Source: Thermoguttaceae bacterium (GTDB lineage: Bacteria; Planctomycetota; Planctomycetia; Pirellulales; Thermoguttaceae). From it: a DNA stretch of 5,368 nt. Below, one piece after another: positions 1 through 5,368 of this stretch. The translations under genes were made by a program, and so were the position numbers. Where the stretch lies: assembly GCA_024653385.1 (NCBI GenBank), contig JANLFZ010000084.1, forward strand, positions 10,908-16,275. The letters are read 5' to 3'. Below the pieces are notes generated by a model. It did no database searches. It was not told the DNA's origin and was given only the letters and a program-made list of their open reading frames with translations. Every line of letters starts with the position of its first letter. Position 1 is the stretch's first letter.

Positions 1-29
1 CTCGGCAACTCACACGTTGGCATACAGAT

Positions 30-33
30 AAGG
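30..33 (+). promoter_or_regulatory. Likely ribosome binding site of the dipeptide epimerase gene
   Basis: AAGG lies 7 nt before the ATG at 41. This favours that ATG over the in-frame ATG at 47, which would be 13 nt away. The match to the Shine-Dalgarno consensus is short. The rest of positions 1-40 shows no convincing promoter, and the window edge cuts off anything further upstream. Confidence 0.4.
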
Positions 34-40
34 CACGGCC

Positions 41-1063
41 ATGCGAATGACCCTTCGACGTTTCACCCTGCCCTTGCGTCACGTCTTCACGATCTCGCGC
101 GGATCGACCGAAGTGTACCGCGCCTTGGTGGTCGAATTGGAGCAGGACGGCCTTCGGGGATACGGCGAGGCGGGCGAGTCGGACTACTACGGGGCCACCT
201 TCGAAGGCATGACCGCCGCGCTCGAGAGTGTCCGCCCCCATCTCGAGGCCACTCGACTGGAGGACCCTGCCTCGCTCTGGGACCAGCTTCGGCCACGGCT
301 CGGCTCGAACCCCTTCGCCCAGTGCGCCCTGGATCTGGCCGCCCACGACCTTTGGGGAAAACTGCGCGGCCAGCCCGTGTGGAAACTGTGGGGACTGGAA
401 ATCGACGATCGGCTTCCGCCGACCGATTACACCATCGGGCTGGACACCATCGAAACGATGGTCCGCAAGCTGGAAGAGCGTCCTGGCTGGCCGATCTACA
501 AGATCAAACTAGGCACGGCCGACGACCTGGCGATCGTTCGGGCGCTTCGGGGCCGCACCGACGCGGTGTTTCGGGTCGACGCCAACTGTGCCTGGACGGC
601 CGCCCAGACGCTGCGCATGGCACCCGCACTACGCGATTTGGGCGTCGAGTTCATCGAGCAGCCGCTCCCTCCGGACGCGTGGCACGCGATGCGCCAAGTG
701 CGGCGCGAATCGGTCTTGCCCGTCGTCGCCGACGAGAGTTGCCAGGTCGAGGACGACGTCGACTGCTGCCTCGGGTTCTTCCACGGGGTCAATGTCAAGT
801 TGGTCAAGTGCGGGGGGCTCACTCCCGCCCGGCGAATGCTCTTGCGCGCCAGGCAGTTGGGACTCCGCACCATGGTGGGATGCATGACGGAGACGACCGT
901 GGGCATCTCGGCCATTGCGCAACTGTTGCCGCTATTGGACTATGTGGACATGGACGGCGCCCTGCTTCTGGCCGAGGACATTGCCACGGGCGTGAGGATC
1001 CAGCGCGGCCGGGTCCGCTTTCCCGACGAAAACGGCTGCGGCGTGCGATTGACCGTTGCCTAG
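41..1063 (+). CDS. Dipeptide epimerase (L-Ala-D/L-Glu epimerase type), enolase superfamily
   Basis: This is a 340-residue protein of the muconate-lactonizing-enzyme subgroup of the enolase superfamily, close to the usual length of dipeptide epimerases. Such enzymes invert the alpha carbon of the second residue of a dipeptide in the cytoplasm. The classic case, L-Ala-D-Glu to L-Ala-L-Glu, serves murein peptide recycling. An N-terminal capping domain (about 1-115) is followed by a TIM barrel. Visible residues are the TIGLD stretch near 131-135, the KxK pair K154/K156 (YKIKLG), metal ligands D180 (RVDAN), E206 (FIEQP) and D231 (ADES), the opposing catalytic Lys K253 (NVKLVKCGG), the GCMTET segment at 280-285, and the DxD pair D303/D305, which in this family binds the dipeptide amino group. 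The ATG at 41 is preferred because of AAGG 7 nt upstream. The family includes members with other dipeptide specificities, so the class is firm but the exact substrate is not. The gene converges on the fusion gene; no partner is visible upstream. Confidence 0.9.
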   Translation: MRMTLRRFTLPLRHVFTISRGSTEVYRALVVELEQDGLRGYGEAGESDYYGATFEGMTAALESVRPHLEATRLEDPASLWDQLRPRLGSNPFAQCALDLAAHDLWGKLRGQPVWKLWGLEIDDRLPPTDYTIGLDTIETMVRKLEERPGWPIYKIKLGTADDLAIVRALRGRTDAVFRVDANCAWTAAQTLRMAPALRDLGVEFIEQPLPPDAWHAMRQVRRESVLPVVADESCQVEDDVDCCLGFFHGVNVKLVKCGGLTPARRMLLRARQLGLRTMVGCMTETTVGISAIAQLLPLLDYVDMDGALLLAEDIATGVRIQRGRVRFPDENGCGVRLTVA

Positions 1064-1073
1064 AACGGCTCTG

Positions 1074-1091
1074 CCCGGGCGACTGCCCAGG
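1074..1091 (-). terminator. Small hairpin in the convergent gap, possible transcript end of the fusion gene
   Basis: On the minus strand CCTGGGC and GCCCGGG pair around a 4-nt loop (AGTC), giving seven base pairs including one G-U wobble. The hairpin starts about 15 nt after the stop codon of the minus-strand gene. On the plus strand the wobble becomes a C-A mismatch, so the structure suits minus-strand RNA better. There is no run of U after it, so it is not a classical intrinsic terminator. Confidence 0.3.
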
Positions 1092-1106
1092 CCAATAGCC
1101 CGACCC

Positions 1107-3809
1107 TCAGAACTCGACCAGGCCCGCTCCTTCGACCGTGGTGCAGGGCACGGCGGCCGGTTCGAGACGGCGGGGGCGGTAGTACCGGGCGGCAAGCGCC
1201 TTGCGCACCGCGGCGACGCTCTCCTTGCGGGCCAGGATCATCACGCACCCCCCCAAGCCCGCGCCGGCCAACTGCGCCCCGGCCACGCCGGGAACCGAGG
1301 TGGCGATATCGACCATCTCGTCGATCTCGGGGGTGCTGCACGCATAGAGGCCGGGCTGCATGGCCAGTTGCGCGCGCAACACGCGCTGCGGATCTTCGCT
1401 GGACAGGTCGGCGATCAGGGCCCGGAGCCGGTCGTCGGAGCAGTCGGCCTGCCAGGGCTGATAGGTTCCGTCGGGGCCCGGCCGGCTCACGCGGTCGCCG
1501 TCGTGGCTGATCCGCATCAGGTTGCCGAAGGCCTCGACCTGGCCCGCCTCCAACAGGCCGACACTGATGCGGCTCCGCTGGATTTCCGCGATGCCGAACA
1601 AGAGCACGCCGCGCGGGAAGTAACACGGCGGCTCGGCGTGCGTGGCGAAATTGGCTTTGACCAAATCCCGGTGTTGCTTGGTCAGCGTGTCGCGGAAATC
1701 CTTGCGCGTCATGACCTCGGGCACGCGAAGCAAAGCGCGGTAGATGTCGCTGGTGGCGCAGCCGAGCCGGGCCGGGTCCACGTCGCGCAGGTGCTCGACC
1801 GAGGCGGCCAGCTCCGGGCAACGCTGTTTCAACAGCGCCAGCCCCAGGTTGTACGCGGCGATCCGCGAATTGAACTGGTCGCGGGCCGAGGCGCTCTTGG
1901 CCGCCTTGATGTGGCTGTTGGCCACGATGAGTTGGTAATCGTCGGGGGCGTCGAAAACCCGCTCGACGCGGAAGGGCAGATAGCCGACGTGGGCGATCTT
2001 GCCTCGCTGGCCCAGGTAGATCGCCGCATGGTCGCCCGCCCCGCCCCGCGAGCCCACGAACCACTCGCCCTCGCCGCAGAGGTCGATGAACTGCTGGCTC
2101 GACAGATCGAAGCCGTTCAGCGCGATGGCCGCCTGGAGCGTGGCCACCACGAGCGTCGAGCTGCTGCTCAGTCCTGCGGCGATGGGCACGTTCCCCGAGA
2201 CCGCCATGTTGACGCCGCGCACGCGCACATCCTCGTACCGGTGCTGAAGCCGCAGCATGGCCGCCTTAAGGTAATTCCCCCAATCGCCCGCGGCGACGTA
2301 GAGCAGGTTGCGCACCCAATCGCTGTTGACGAAATCGAGCCAGTCGCTCCAGGCGAACCGGCCGATGAGTTCGGCGATGCGGAACTCGACGGCCTTGAAC
2401 TTGCCGGGCTGGGTGTTGACCGCCACGACCGTGTCGTCGTCGCGAAGCCCGGCCACGGCAATCGTCTCGCGGTCGATCGCCAGGAAGTTGGTCATGCCGC
2501 CGCGGTGGTCGATGTGCCGGCCCATCAGGTTCACCCGGCCGGGGGCGCGCACGATGCACACCTTCTCGAAGCGCTTGCCGTAACACTCCAAGACGCAGGC
2601 CAGATCGCGCAGCTTCTGCTGGTGGAGATCGTCGTGGCGGCCGTAGATCCGCGCAAGCCACCGCTTGACCGCGGGGCGGCGGGCCTCGATCCTGGCCAGC
2701 CACTGGCGCACCGTGGCATACTGCCCGGGACCCAGTGCCGGCCGGGCACCGGTCTCGACCGTCGCCTGCTGAAGCTTCTTGCGGCGGAGGTAGTCGTGGA
2801 TCGCCAGCAATTCGTCGGGCGAATTGAAGCCCTGGACCCACTCGGCGCATGGCGCCGGGATGGCGCGGATGCGGTATCGTTGCGCCCCCTGCACGTCGCG
2901 CAGGCCCGCCAGCAGGCGGACCATGTCGGTGATGTAGTATTCGCCCTGGGCGTTGTCGTTGCGGATCATCCCCACGCCCTGGCAGAAGACCTCGGCCCGC
3001 ATCAAGTACAGGCTCGGGTTGACTCCGGCGGCCATGCGGTCGATCTGCCGGCCCGAGTAGCGCTTGCCTCCGAGCGTCAGGTTGTACTTGTCGGCCTGGA
3101 GGATCTTGTCGAGCCGAGCCCGGTCGATTTCCGCCTGCGATCGGGCCAGCGCGACGAGTTCGCCGACGGCGGCTTGCTGCTTGTCCTCGCGTGGGATATG
3201 GCGGGCCACGGCCTCCAAGACCGCCTCGCGCGCGATGGGGCCGCCCCCGGCCAGTATCTCGCGGAGATCGTCGGCGATCATCTGCCGCGCGAGATCGACG
3301 CGCTCGAGGATGTCGAGGGCCTGACCCTCCTCATCCACGAAGACCCGGCCCGCCGAACCCTCCGTCGCCTTGCTCCTGGGGATCGTCAGCAGGGCCAAAT
3401 CGGCCCGCTGCTTGACGTACCCGCTGACCAGGGCCTCCAGGGCGGGCTCCTCCAGGTACTTGTCGCCCATCGTCACCAGCACATAGCCCTGGTAGCCGAT
3501 CGCCTGGATCGCCTCGGCGGCAATCTTGGCGGCGTGGCCGGTGCCCAATTGGGGTTCCTGGTGGACGAACAGCACGCCGGGGTGTTCTCGACTGACGGTC
3601 TCGAGAACCTGATCGGCCCGCGCCCCCACGACCACCAGGAAGCGGCGAAAACGCTGGCGTTTGAACGTGGCGATCAACCGGTTGATGGCGGGGACCGAGT
3701 CGATCTCGAAGCAGACCTTCACCAGGTCGGGCCGGCCCATGCGCGTGCCCTTGCCGGCGGCCAGCACGACGACCAAGGTTTGTTCGGGAATGCCGCGGGT
3801 GGTTTCCAT
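1107..3809 (-). CDS. Bifunctional fusion: GlmU-like sugar-1-phosphate nucleotidyltransferase plus galactokinase-family GHMP sugar kinase
   Basis: This 900-residue cytoplasmic protein has two domains. The N-terminal domain (about 10-340) is a nucleotidyltransferase resembling the uridylyltransferase half of GlmU. It shows LAAGKGTRMG (16-25), K31, QEPQLGTGHA (84-93), D116 as likely metal ligand, E169, N264, NAQGEYYITD (286-295) and N329. No hexapeptide acetyltransferase repeats follow. After a charged helical linker (about 340-415) comes a GHMP kinase with GRVNLMGRHIDHRGG (424-438), the ATP loop VPIAAGLSSSS (541-551), putative catalytic D593 (GGAGDH) and LAGAGLGGC (847-855). The inferred role is sugar to sugar-1-phosphate to NDP-sugar salvage in one chain. 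The sugar is unknown: R431 replaces the Glu of the galactokinase GEHxD motif, while D434 remains. Extra segments lie at about 170-250 and 774-820. The ATG at 3809 is chosen over an in-frame TTG at 3884 because GGGGGA lies 7 nt upstream and the NTase fold begins soon after. It is divergent from ackA and convergent with the epimerase gene. Confidence 0.88.
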   Translation of the reverse strand: METTRGIPEQTLVVVLAAGKGTRMGRPDLVKVCFEIDSVPAINRLIATFKRQRFRRFLVVVGARADQVLETVSREHPGVLFVHQEPQLGTGHAAKIAAEAIQAIGYQGYVLVTMGDKYLEEPALEALVSGYVKQRADLALLTIPRSKATEGSAGRVFVDEEGQALDILERVDLARQMIADDLREILAGGGPIAREAVLEAVARHIPREDKQQAAVGELVALARSQAEIDRARLDKILQADKYNLTLGGKRYSGRQIDRMAAGVNPSLYLMRAEVFCQGVGMIRNDNAQGEYYITDMVRLLAGLRDVQGAQRYRIRAIPAPCAEWVQGFNSPDELLAIHDYLRRKKLQQATVETGARPALGPGQYATVRQWLARIEARRPAVKRWLARIYGRHDDLHQQKLRDLACVLECYGKRFEKVCIVRAPGRVNLMGRHIDHRGGMTNFLAIDRETIAVAGLRDDDTVVAVNTQPGKFKAVEFRIAELIGRFAWSDWLDFVNSDWVRNLLYVAAGDWGNYLKAAMLRLQHRYEDVRVRGVNMAVSGNVPIAAGLSSSSTLVVATLQAAIALNGFDLSSQQFIDLCGEGEWFVGSRGGAGDHAAIYLGQRGKIAHVGYLPFRVERVFDAPDDYQLIVANSHIKAAKSASARDQFNSRIAAYNLGLALLKQRCPELAASVEHLRDVDPARLGCATSDIYRALLRVPEVMTRKDFRDTLTKQHRDLVKANFATHAEPPCYFPRGVLLFGIAEIQRSRISVGLLEAGQVEAFGNLMRISHDGDRVSRPGPDGTYQPWQADCSDDRLRALIADLSSEDPQRVLRAQLAMQPGLYACSTPEIDEMVDIATSVPGVAGAQLAGAGLGGCVMILARKESVAAVRKALAARYYRPRRLEPAAVPCTTVEGAGLVEF

Positions 3810-3816
3810 CGAGACG

Positions 3817-3822
3817 TCCCCC
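3817..3822 (-). promoter_or_regulatory. Likely ribosome binding site of the fusion gene
   Basis: On the minus strand GGGGGA lies 7 nt before the ATG whose first base is at 3809. It is a G-rich, imperfect Shine-Dalgarno sequence at normal spacing. It supports the 900-residue start over the TTG-initiated form, which would add 25 residues without similarity to the family. Confidence 0.4.
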
Positions 3823-3827
3823 AAGGA

Positions 3828-3845
3828 GCCGATCGGCCGATCGGC
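3828..3845. promoter_or_regulatory. Perfect 18-bp palindrome, candidate operator
   Basis: GCCGATCGGCCGATCGGC reads the same on both strands and can also be seen as a tandem CGATCGGC. It sits 18 bp upstream of the fusion gene start, between its ribosome binding site and the candidate promoter. That position would suit a repressor site or a leader hairpin. No regulator gene is in the window, so its function is inferred. Confidence 0.35.
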
Positions 3846-3855
3846 CGCGTCGCCT

Positions 3856-3884
3856 ATTGTCGTCACCCGGCCGCCCGCCTGCAA
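3856..3884 (-). promoter_or_regulatory. Weak sigma70-like promoter candidate for the fusion gene
   Basis: On the minus strand TTGCAG (3879-3884) and GACAAT (3856-3861) are separated by exactly 17 nt. They match the TTGACA/TATAAT consensus at 3 and 4 of 6 positions. Transcription would start near 3849, just upstream of the 18-bp palindrome. Matches this weak arise by chance, and the organism's promoter rules are unknown. No comparable candidate was found for ackA on the other strand. Confidence 0.2.
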
Positions 3885-3926
3885 GACGAACCCGACTCGG
3901 TCGAGCCGGCGGGGCCACCGGCCGGG

Positions 3927-3944
3927 GCTGGTCGATCGACCGGC
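3927..3944. promoter_or_regulatory. Second CGATCG-centred palindrome in the divergent spacer
   Basis: GGTCGATCGACC (3930-3941) is a perfect 12-bp palindrome. After one mismatched pair it extends by two more pairs on each side, giving an imperfect 18-bp dyad. It lies about 65 bp upstream of the ackA start. It shares the CGATCG core with the palindrome at 3828-3845, about 100 bp away centre to centre. It could be a second site for the same DNA-binding protein, or a chance product of GC-rich sequence. Confidence 0.25.
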
Positions 3945-4006
3945 GAGCGGATAGAACGGGTTTCAGACATTCTTCCCTTGCCCAAGGATCCACGGTCCCT
4001 TGTGCC

Positions 4007-5242
4007 ATGTCCATTCTCGTTCTGAACGCTGGATCGAGCAGCGTCAAGTTCGGCGTCTTCGACTTCGACACCCTGGAGCCGACCGCGCGGGGCATGCTCG
4101 ACTGGGCGGGTGCTGCCCGCCGCGCAACCATCACCCTGAAACCGCCGCACGGCGAACCGGTGCGACAAGAGATCGACGCCCCCGACTACCGGACCGGCGT
4201 CATCCACGCCCTGAAGATGCTAAAGCAGTGCCCGCCGCGACTTGGGGATCCTTCCTTCGTGGACCGGCGATTCCGCGTGGTCGGACACCGGCTCATCCAC
4301 GGCGGCGAGGAGATACGCCGTCCGGTGGTGATCGACGCCCCGATGAAGAAGACCATCCGCCGGTTCATCCACCTGGCGCCGTTGCATATCCCCGCCGGGC
4401 TGGAGGCCATCGAGGCGGCCGAGACGGCTTTGCCGGGCGTGCTCCAGGTGGGGCTGTTCGACACCGCCTTCTTTGCCGACATCCCGCCGGCCGCCTACCT
4501 GTATCCCGTGCCGTACTCCTGGTACGAAGAGTGGGGCATTCGCCGCTTCGGCTTCCACGGCACGAGCCACGCGTATTGCACCGAGCGCGCGGCCGAGATG
4601 TTGGGAGCTGCCCCCGGTTCTTCACGGCCGCTCCGCCTGGTGATCTGCCATCTCGGGCAGGGCAGCTCGGCTACCGCGGTGCGCGACGGCGTGGCCATCA
4701 CCAACACGATGGGCTTTACGCCCCTGGAAGGCTTCATGATGGGCACGCGCTCGGGCACGGTCGATCCGGGCATCCTGCTCTATGTGCTCCGCGAGAAAGG
4801 ACTCTCGGTCGCGGAACTCGACGACATCCTGCACCACAAGTCGGGCCTGTTGGGCATCTCGGGACTCTCGTCCGACTTCCGCCAGGTCGAGGCAGCGGCC
4901 CTGGCCGGACACGCCCGGGCGCGGCTGGCCATCGATATCTATGCCTACCGCGTGCGCACGATGATCGGGGCCCTGGCCGTCACGCTGGGCGGGCTCGACG
5001 CGTTGGTCTTCACCGGCGGAATCGGCGAGAACTCGGTCTGGCTGCGCAGCGAGGTGTGCAAGGGACTGGAGTGCCTGGGCGTGCATCTCGACGCCCAGCG
5101 GAACGCCTCCGTGGCCCCCGATGGCGACGTGGCAACCGGGGACTCGCCCGCCCGCGTGCTCTTGATCCACACGCGGGAAGACTACATGATCGCCCGCGAG
5201 GCCCGACGGCTGGCCCTCGAGTCGCAACACGGGGGCGGCTAG
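4007..5242 (+). CDS. ackA: Acetate kinase
   Basis: This 411-residue cytoplasmic enzyme of the ASKHA fold reversibly converts acetyl phosphate and ADP to acetate and ATP. The family is about 400 residues long, so the gene is complete. Hallmarks are LVLNAGSSSVKFGVF at 4-18 with N7, GHRLIHGG with R95, FDTAFF with D152, FGFHGTSH (181-188, with H184), ICHLGQGSS near 213-221, MGFTPLEGFMMGTRSG (235-250, with R248), FTGGIGEN (335-342) and E391 in HTREDYMIAR. These match the known substrate, phosphate and metal site positions. One departure is Q218, where the usual motif is HLGNG with Asn. The ATG at 4007 is chosen because the conserved N-terminus begins directly there. The open frame upstream to 3857 adds only Arg-rich sequence. 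The nearest Shine-Dalgarno-like string, AAGGAT at 3984-3989, is 17 nt away, so initiation may not depend on it. No phosphotransacetylase or phosphoketolase gene is in view, so the source of acetyl phosphate is unknown. Confidence 0.95.
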   Translation: MSILVLNAGSSSVKFGVFDFDTLEPTARGMLDWAGAARRATITLKPPHGEPVRQEIDAPDYRTGVIHALKMLKQCPPRLGDPSFVDRRFRVVGHRLIHGGEEIRRPVVIDAPMKKTIRRFIHLAPLHIPAGLEAIEAAETALPGVLQVGLFDTAFFADIPPAAYLYPVPYSWYEEWGIRRFGFHGTSHAYCTERAAEMLGAAPGSSRPLRLVICHLGQGSSATAVRDGVAITNTMGFTPLEGFMMGTRSGTVDPGILLYVLREKGLSVAELDDILHHKSGLLGISGLSSDFRQVEAAALAGHARARLAIDIYAYRVRTMIGALAVTLGGLDALVFTGGIGENSVWLRSEVCKGLECLGVHLDAQRNASVAPDGDVATGDSPARVLLIHTREDYMIAREARRLALESQHGGG

Positions 5243-5255
5243 TATTGGCCGCCGC

Positions 5256-5284
5256 CACACCAACCCGAAGCGCCAGCGAGGGCC
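5256..5284 (+). repeat. Intergenic repeat, copy 1 (29 bp)
   Basis: This element begins CACACCAACCCGAAG and ends GCGAGGGCC, with core CCCGAAGCGCCAGCGAGGG at 5264-5282. It starts 14 bp after the ackA stop and matches copy 2 at 28 of 29 positions; A at its eighth base is G in copy 2. The core resembles dispersed intergenic repeats recalled from Planctomycetes. Confidence 0.8.
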
Positions 5285-5321
5285 CTTCGCTTGGCAGACG
5301 CGAAGGAATGGCGGGCCTCGC
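5276..5321. repeat. Extended imperfect hairpin between the two intergenic repeats
   Basis: CCTTCGC (5284-5290) pairs with GCGAAGG (5300-5306) around a 9-nt loop. An outer arm, GCGAGGGCC (5276-5284), can pair with GGCCTCGC (5314-5321) with one bulged G and an internal bulge on the 3' side at 5307-5313; base 5284 can belong to only one arm. The structure overlaps copy 1 and lies 33 bp after the ackA stop. It could end or protect the ackA transcript, but there is no U tract. Confidence 0.4.
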
Positions 5322-5328
5322 CAACAGT

Positions 5329-5357
5329 CACACCAGCCCGAAGCGCCAGCGAGGGCC
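5329..5357 (+). repeat. Intergenic repeat, copy 2 (29 bp)
   Basis: This is a direct repeat of the element at 5256-5284, offset by 73 bp, with the core CCCGAAGCGCCAGCGAGGG at 5337-5355. The first bases beyond each copy differ: copy 1 runs into CTTCGC, copy 2 into GGAACC. The window ends 11 bp later, so further copies may follow outside. Confidence 0.8.
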
Positions 5358-5368
5358 GGAACCCGTCG

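Noticed and set aside
2..31. Tail of an upstream gene ending at the TAA at 29-31
   Set aside because: Nine open codons before a stop are not informative in GC-rich DNA, and the other two plus-strand frames are also open across this stretch.
322..1098. Overlapping frames within the epimerase gene, and similar frames antisense to acetate kinase (4622-5263)
   Set aside because: They give Arg/Pro/Ser-rich sequence without domains and overlap well-supported genes entirely or almost entirely.
2790..3809. Naming the fusion gene glmU
   Set aside because: Only the uridylyltransferase half resembles GlmU. The left-handed beta-helix acetyltransferase domain is absent and a kinase takes its place, so the name would mislead.
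3810..3884. N-terminal extension of the fusion protein from a TTG codon at 3884
   Set aside because: The 25 added residues have no family similarity, TTG is a weak start, and the ATG at 3809 has GGGGGA at 7 nt. The extension would also cover the palindrome and the promoter candidate.
3857..4006. N-terminal extension of acetate kinase by 50 residues from a TTG codon
   Set aside because: The extra sequence is Arg/Gly-rich and unlike any acetate kinase. The conserved N-terminus starts exactly at the ATG at 4007.
1056..4025. A 2970-bp open frame on the plus strand, longer than the real gene it overlaps
   Set aside because: It runs antisense to the whole fusion gene. Its product is rich in Arg, Gly, Ala, His and Asp with no recognisable domain, while the minus strand encodes clear NTase and kinase motifs. 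GC-rich codon use leaves few stops in the opposite frame.
5256..5357. The two 29-bp direct repeats as the start of a CRISPR array
   Set aside because: Only two copies are visible, the 44-bp gap holds a hairpin made of a degenerate inverted copy, no cas gene is present, and the core resembles a dispersed intergenic repeat.

Overview
The window is about 5.4 kb of GC-rich bacterial DNA, with roughly two thirds G+C judged by eye. It holds three intact protein-coding genes and almost no spare sequence. No RNA gene, transposase, CRISPR array or phage gene was seen. The best hint of origin is a short repeat with core CCCGAAGCGCCAGCGAGGG, present twice after the last gene. From memory, this repeat resembles intergenic repeats common in Planctomycetes such as the Pirellulales. 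Weak or absent Shine-Dalgarno signals agree with that. The assignment is an inference, not a proof.

Layout. (1) 41-1063, plus strand: an enolase-superfamily dipeptide epimerase of the L-Ala-D/L-Glu epimerase type, with all expected catalytic, metal and dipeptide-binding residues. (2) 1107-3809, minus strand: a 900-residue two-domain protein. A GlmU-like sugar-1-phosphate nucleotidyltransferase is fused to a galactokinase-family GHMP sugar kinase. Genes 1 and 2 converge across 43 bp that contain a small hairpin. (3) 3810-4006: a 197-bp divergent spacer with two palindromes sharing a CGATCG core and one weak promoter candidate facing the fusion gene. (4) 4007-5242, plus strand: acetate kinase, ackA. 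(5) 5243-5368: a non-coding tail with two near-identical 29-bp repeats and an extended hairpin between them.

How the genes may work together. The fusion protein looks like a complete sugar salvage enzyme. The C-terminal kinase would make a sugar-1-phosphate, and the N-terminal domain would turn it into an NDP-sugar, probably a UDP-sugar. This follows the same logic as the bifunctional fucokinase/GDP-fucose pyrophosphorylase, but with a different nucleotidyltransferase family. The kinase lacks the Glu of the galactokinase sugar-binding motif, so galactose is doubtful as its substrate. The nucleotidyltransferase keeps GlmU hallmarks, which hints at an N-acetylhexosamine. Acetate kinase links acetyl phosphate, acetate and ATP, and the epimerase handles dipeptides that can come from cell-wall peptides. 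A shared role in recycling cell-wall or amino-sugar material is possible but speculative, because the three genes do not form one operon.

The most interesting items are the fusion enzyme, with its unusual sugar-site residue and two insertions, and the palindromes in the divergent spacer.
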